Shown one piece after another: positions 60,557 through 64,000 of a stretch of DNA of 64,000 bases. Position 1 is the first letter of the stretch. The number at the start of each line of letters is the position of its first letter. Location of the stretch: contig NHNW01000056.1 of NCBI GenBank assembly GCA_002786025.1, positions 124,001 to 188,000 on the forward strand. Direction: 5' to 3'. Under the pieces are notes generated by a model. It did no database searches. It was not told where the DNA came from and worked only from the letters and a program-made list of their open reading frames with translations. A program made the translations under genes and the position numbers. This DNA is from Zasmidium citrigriseum. Lineage: Eukaryota; Ascomycota; Dothideomycetes; Mycosphaerellales; Mycosphaerellaceae.

Positions 60557-62833
60557 CTACTGCTTATACAACCAGATCAACATGCTCTGATAATCGCTAA
60601 TCTCCCACGGCAACTGAATCCCCTTATTCATGTACGTCGCCCCGGAGTACGTGACATTATCCACATTATTCCAATACCTCGCGCTCGGATCCAAGCCCTG
60701 CATCCTGAGCGGCGGCGCAGCCGGCTTAATCGTCGCCTTTTGCTGGAACGCAAAGACAATACCCGTGTTGGTATCATTCGAAACGAACTGTACGGCGGGC
60801 CAGTTGGTCTCATCGGGAAGGGCGAGACGGTAGAAGTCGCCTGTGATGACGATGGGATTGACCTTGTGTGCTTCCTCCATGATGGAGGGAATATAGGCGG
60901 ATTCTTCTTCAGTGAGTTCCTCGGGGTTGAGTTCCCAGCCGAAGGAGCCGCACATCATGGCGACGTGGGCGCGGTAGAGGACGGAGATGTTGCGGTGCGT
61001 GTTGCCGTTGGGGATGGCCGAGACGTGGCACCCCATGGCGGAGGGTGGGTACATCATGGATGTGCCCATTTGGATGGTGAGACGGTCGGAGGCGTCGGTG
61101 TTGTCGGAGGTCCAGTGTTGGGGCCAGTAGTAGAGGAGACCTGGGTCGAAGCGGCCGCCACCGGAGGCGCAGCCTTCCCAGAGGACGTTGGGGTAGGTCG
61201 TGGTGAGGTTGTCGATGACACGGTAGAGACCAAGCATGTAGGCGTGGTCGGTGGATGGGGAGGGCATTTCGTGAATGCCACGGTTGTTGTCCCATTTGAT
61301 GTATTGGATGTTGGCGGAGTCGAGGATGCGGGAGACGGTTGAGATGACGAAATCTTGGACTTCGGTGAGGGCCAAGTTCAGGACAAGCTGGTTGCGGGTG
61401 AGAGTTCTGGCGTGCTGGCCAGCGTGCATGACCCAGTCGGGGTGTTCGTGGTAGAGGGTGGAGTTGGGGTTCACCATCTCAGGCTCAACCCACAGACCGA
61501 ATTGCATCTTCCTGTCGGTGGTATTGAGGACGGTGTAGTTGTTGACTTCGTTAACGTACGGACCAAAACCGTCTGGGAACTTAGCTGGGTTGGGAGTCCA
61601 GTCACCAAGACCCATGGTATCGTTGTCACGAGGGTATTCCACACCGAACCAGCCATCGTCGTTGACAAAGAGCTCGATGCCGAGATCCTGTGCTTCACCG
61701 GCCAGTCGGACAAGAGAAGTCTCATTGATGTCGAAGTAGAGACCTTCCCAAGAATTGAGGAGGATGGGACGGGTCTGCTTGGTCTGGACGCCTCGGGAGA
61801 GATGGTTCTGGTAGAGCTTGTGGAAGGATTGAGACATGCCGTTGAGACCCTCAGACGAGTAGACGGCCACGGCTTCGGGCGAGGTGAAGGTGTCTCCCGG
61901 AGCAACGTGGATGCTGCTATGGAGCGGGTTCAAGCCCAGCAGCACACGAATAAGGCCATTGGAGAAACGCTCGGCTGTTGCTGCGAAACTACCAGTGTAG
62001 ACCAGATTGAAACCCCATGCCTCGCCGGTGGATTCGGTGGTGGTTGGCGAGACCAGAGCGAAGAATGGGTTGTGGATATGTGAGGAATAGCCCACAGTGC
62101 TGCGGAAGCTGGTCTCGCCGTAGGTGACCTTGCGCTTGTTGCGTCTCCTCTCAGCGGCCCAATCGCCCTGCAGTTCGATCAGGTCGAGATCGAGGTTTGG
62201 CATGTCGAGACTGATGCTGGCGGCTCGCTCGATGACAATCTCTTCAGATCCGTTGTTGTGGATCTGGAAGCTCCTGGCAATGGCATTGTATTTCGGGAAG
62301 ACCGAGTAAGATAGCACGGCGGTGATGTCGGAGTAGTTGTCGTACATGGTCACTTGGATCGTCGAGACATCGCCATCTTCGCCGTAAGTAGCCGGAAGAC
62401 CTGGAAGAGCAGGCTTGCCTTGCATGATCTCATGAGATTGGTAGTGGAAAGCAGACACAGTATTCCCATCGGCGTGCTGGATGTGGATGGCCGGGAGACG
62501 GAAGTCGCTGCGGCCAATGTCTGGGAACTCTCGTCTGAGGTTGCCCAGGCCGTCGACCCAGCCGCTTGGAGAGATGGTGGCGGCAGGAGTGAAGTCGTCG
62601 GCAGGGCCTCCAAAGTGGTCGGACAAGAGGTCGCCGGTCTCCTCGTCGACGTGGAAAAGATACGACATGCCATCAGCCGTGAGGGTGAAGTTCGTGCCAT
62701 CGGCGGTGATGACTGTTCCCATCAAAAGTCAGCCATTGCCACCAGAAAGTGAATATGTCCAAAACATACCATCCTGTCCCAAAGCCAGGCCGGCCAGAGA
62801 GGCCAATGCGGATAAACCCAAGACGCTCTTCAT
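60557..62833 (-). CDS. Secreted alpha-galactosidase, GH36, 739 aa
   Basis: Exons 62833-62770 and 62712-60557. The 57-bp intron (GTATGT...AACAG) joins a signal peptide (MKSVLGLSALASLAGLALGQ) to DVITADGTNFTLTADG; without it the ORF lacks a secretion signal. The N-terminal beta-sandwich is followed by the (beta/alpha)8 barrel with LLNSWEGLYFDINE, LFVNDDGWFG, LWVEPEMVNPNS, the nucleophile in YIKWDNNR (Asp ~496), WEGCASGGGRFDPG and the acid/base in TSDNTDASDR (Asp ~557). Many N-glycosylation sites. It hydrolyses alpha-1,6-galactosides (raffinose family, galactomannan side chains) outside the cell, resembling the AglC-type fungal GH36 branch. Length is normal. Confidence 0.95.
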
Positions 62834-63871
62834 ATTGTCAGCTCCAACCTCGCAGTCTCACTCACACGCAGCAAAGAGTCTGCAGAACGTGGAGGCCATG
62901 CGGCTCTTATACACTTTTCGCAATGCCGGTACCTGGGCGCTTGGCGGAGGAACAAGTCTGCGGGGAAGAAGATGGCAAAGGCCGGGATGTGGACACGTGA
63001 GGTGATGGACTCGTTGTTGCCATGCGGACGGCTTGGGCGGGCCTATTACCGGTGATATTCCGCAGGTCTTCTTTCTCTGCATTGGTCCATATTCGAATCG
63101 CGGGCAGGCGCGGAGATGGACAGAGAGACCGTCTTAATCGAAAGAGTAGCCACTTGTGATTTGACGACTTCGGGTTTCTTCCGAGCGAGTGGAGGAACAG
63201 GAACAGTTCTGAATCGTGGTGGTCCGGGGACTGCAGGCATTTGCAAAAGCTGGGGGCGAGATTTTGCGGAGAAGTCTGCCTCTTTCGTTCAGGCCATCGA
63301 ATGCGAGATCCTTCGTCGGTCCCATCCTTCATCAACATCACCGCCAGCAGCAGCATCACTTCCATCGAATTCATCAAAGCCATCAATCGACAATGCCATC
63401 TTCTAGCAAGTCGTACGGCTTCACCTCTCCTCCGCGCCCGCCTTGACACCTCCGCATGGTACGACAAATCCCCACAGCCCCAGGCCGGTGTCTTTTCGGT
63501 GAGACTGAGCATCGGAATGTGCGTCCACTTCTTGGGTCCTCATCAATGCTGAATTTCACCTGTTCGTGAGAGAGACATATCGGTCCTCCACTGTGGCCAA
63601 GAGGCGTTGTTGATGGGTCTTCGATGCCAATGCTGAGGGTAGTTTGTGGAGGGAAATATGAGGGCGGATTGGTCGGATTCAGACAGTATCTTCAGGATCA
63701 CATCGCCACATGACTACGATGCCCGAAGGGAGCATTGAAGAAGGAGAACGAGGTGAAGTCAAAAATTGCCAAAGGCGAGAAATATCACCAACCTCGCCAA
63801 CGCTGACATCAGCTTCATACGCAAGCAAAACCCCCCCTCAGGGATGTGACATTCACCTCACGTCCTCATCC
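62834..63871. other. Intergenic, 1 kb
   Basis: Promoter of the galactosidase gene and 3' flank of the partial terminal gene. No gene supported. Confidence 0.5.
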
Positions 63872-64000
63872 TCATCGTTCATCTCGTCGACTCTCCTCAC
63901 CAATACTAGGCAAGATCCCCTTCATCTCCCTCACCTCCCCGGGGCTCCTCACAACTGGCACCTCCCACCCACCGACATCCCCCTCCAACTCCACCACAAC
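63872..64000 (-). CDS. 3' end of a minus-strand gene, partial
   Basis: Open from the window edge to the TGA at 63874-63872. It encodes 42 residues including VVVELEGDVGGWEVPVVRSP and EVREMKGILPSIGEE, with GC-ending codons. The rest lies outside the window, so product and family are unknown. Confidence 0.45.
   Translation of the reverse strand, partial: VVVELEGDVGGWEVPVVRSPGEVREMKGILPSIGEESRRDER

Noticed and set aside
60740..62083. Plus ORFs of 200 and 242 aa opposite the galactosidase
   Set aside because: Shadows of the GH36 coding frame; Gly/Val-rich without motifs.
62907..63512. Minus ORF of 201 aa upstream of the galactosidase
   Set aside because: Arg/Ser/Pro-rich, overlaps the expected promoter and has no recognisable domain.

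Overview
The window is nuclear DNA of a filamentous ascomycete, most likely a Dothideomycete (Mycosphaerellales-like; this placement is inference). The support is many 44-62 bp spliceosomal introns with GTRNGT donors and CTRAY-like branch sites, a Zn2Cys6 regulator, an HsbA-type cell-wall protein, a TRI12-type MFS pump, a Dabb-domain protein, BBE-like and GH36 secreted enzymes, and F-box/BTB families typical of these fungi. I found no bacterial-style operons, rRNA, intact tRNA or CRISPR.

Layout. 0.3-7.7 kb: an F-box island with one minus-strand gene whose 3' end is tandemly duplicated, one plus-strand F-box gene, and a ~2.1 kb tandem duplication of a third F-box-like gene. One duplicate (3970) is interrupted by an in-frame TAA, the other (6079) is intact, and a relic of a third copy lies between them. 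8.5-9.5 kb: an alpha/beta hydrolase. 10.1-12.9 kb: two unrecognised proteins sharing a Cys-motif domain. 15.4-16.3 kb: a proline-rich coiled-coil protein. 17.5-19.4 kb: a secreted FAD oxidoreductase. 19.8-21.2 kb: a degenerate amidoligase-like protein. 21.9-28.7 kb: five orphan nuclear/coiled-coil-type genes, including one pair ending in a SUMO-interacting-type VIDLTG tail and a second tandem pair with matched 5'UTR introns. 29.4-31.3 kb: a double-BTB protein that appears only after splicing two neighbouring ORFs.

32.3-40.1 kb is the most coherent metabolic block: an SDR, a Gfo/Idh/MocA oxidoreductase, a 3-dehydroshikimate dehydratase-like protein, an aldehyde dehydrogenase and a quinate/shikimate dehydrogenase-like protein. 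Two divergent promoter pairs and one tight convergent pair link them. Together the dehydrogenase and dehydratase could carry shikimate to protocatechuate without a dehydroquinase, none of which is visible here.

41.0-44.3 kb is gene-poor, repeat-bearing accessory sequence: duplicated modules, 24-bp minisatellites, degenerate protein-coding repeats and a SINE-like element with Pol III A/B boxes, a T6 terminator and 12-bp flanking direct repeats. 44.4-50.7 kb holds a putative mitochondrial protein, the Dabb protein, the Zn2Cys6 regulator, a small hypothetical and an APH-fold kinase-like protein. After a 3.7 kb stretch with no convincing gene come the MFS pump, the HsbA protein and a secreted GH36 alpha-galactosidase. 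The window ends in the 3' end of a minus-strand gene.

Exon structures were built by eye from splice motifs and reading-frame continuity. Family names rest on recognised motifs, not on searches.
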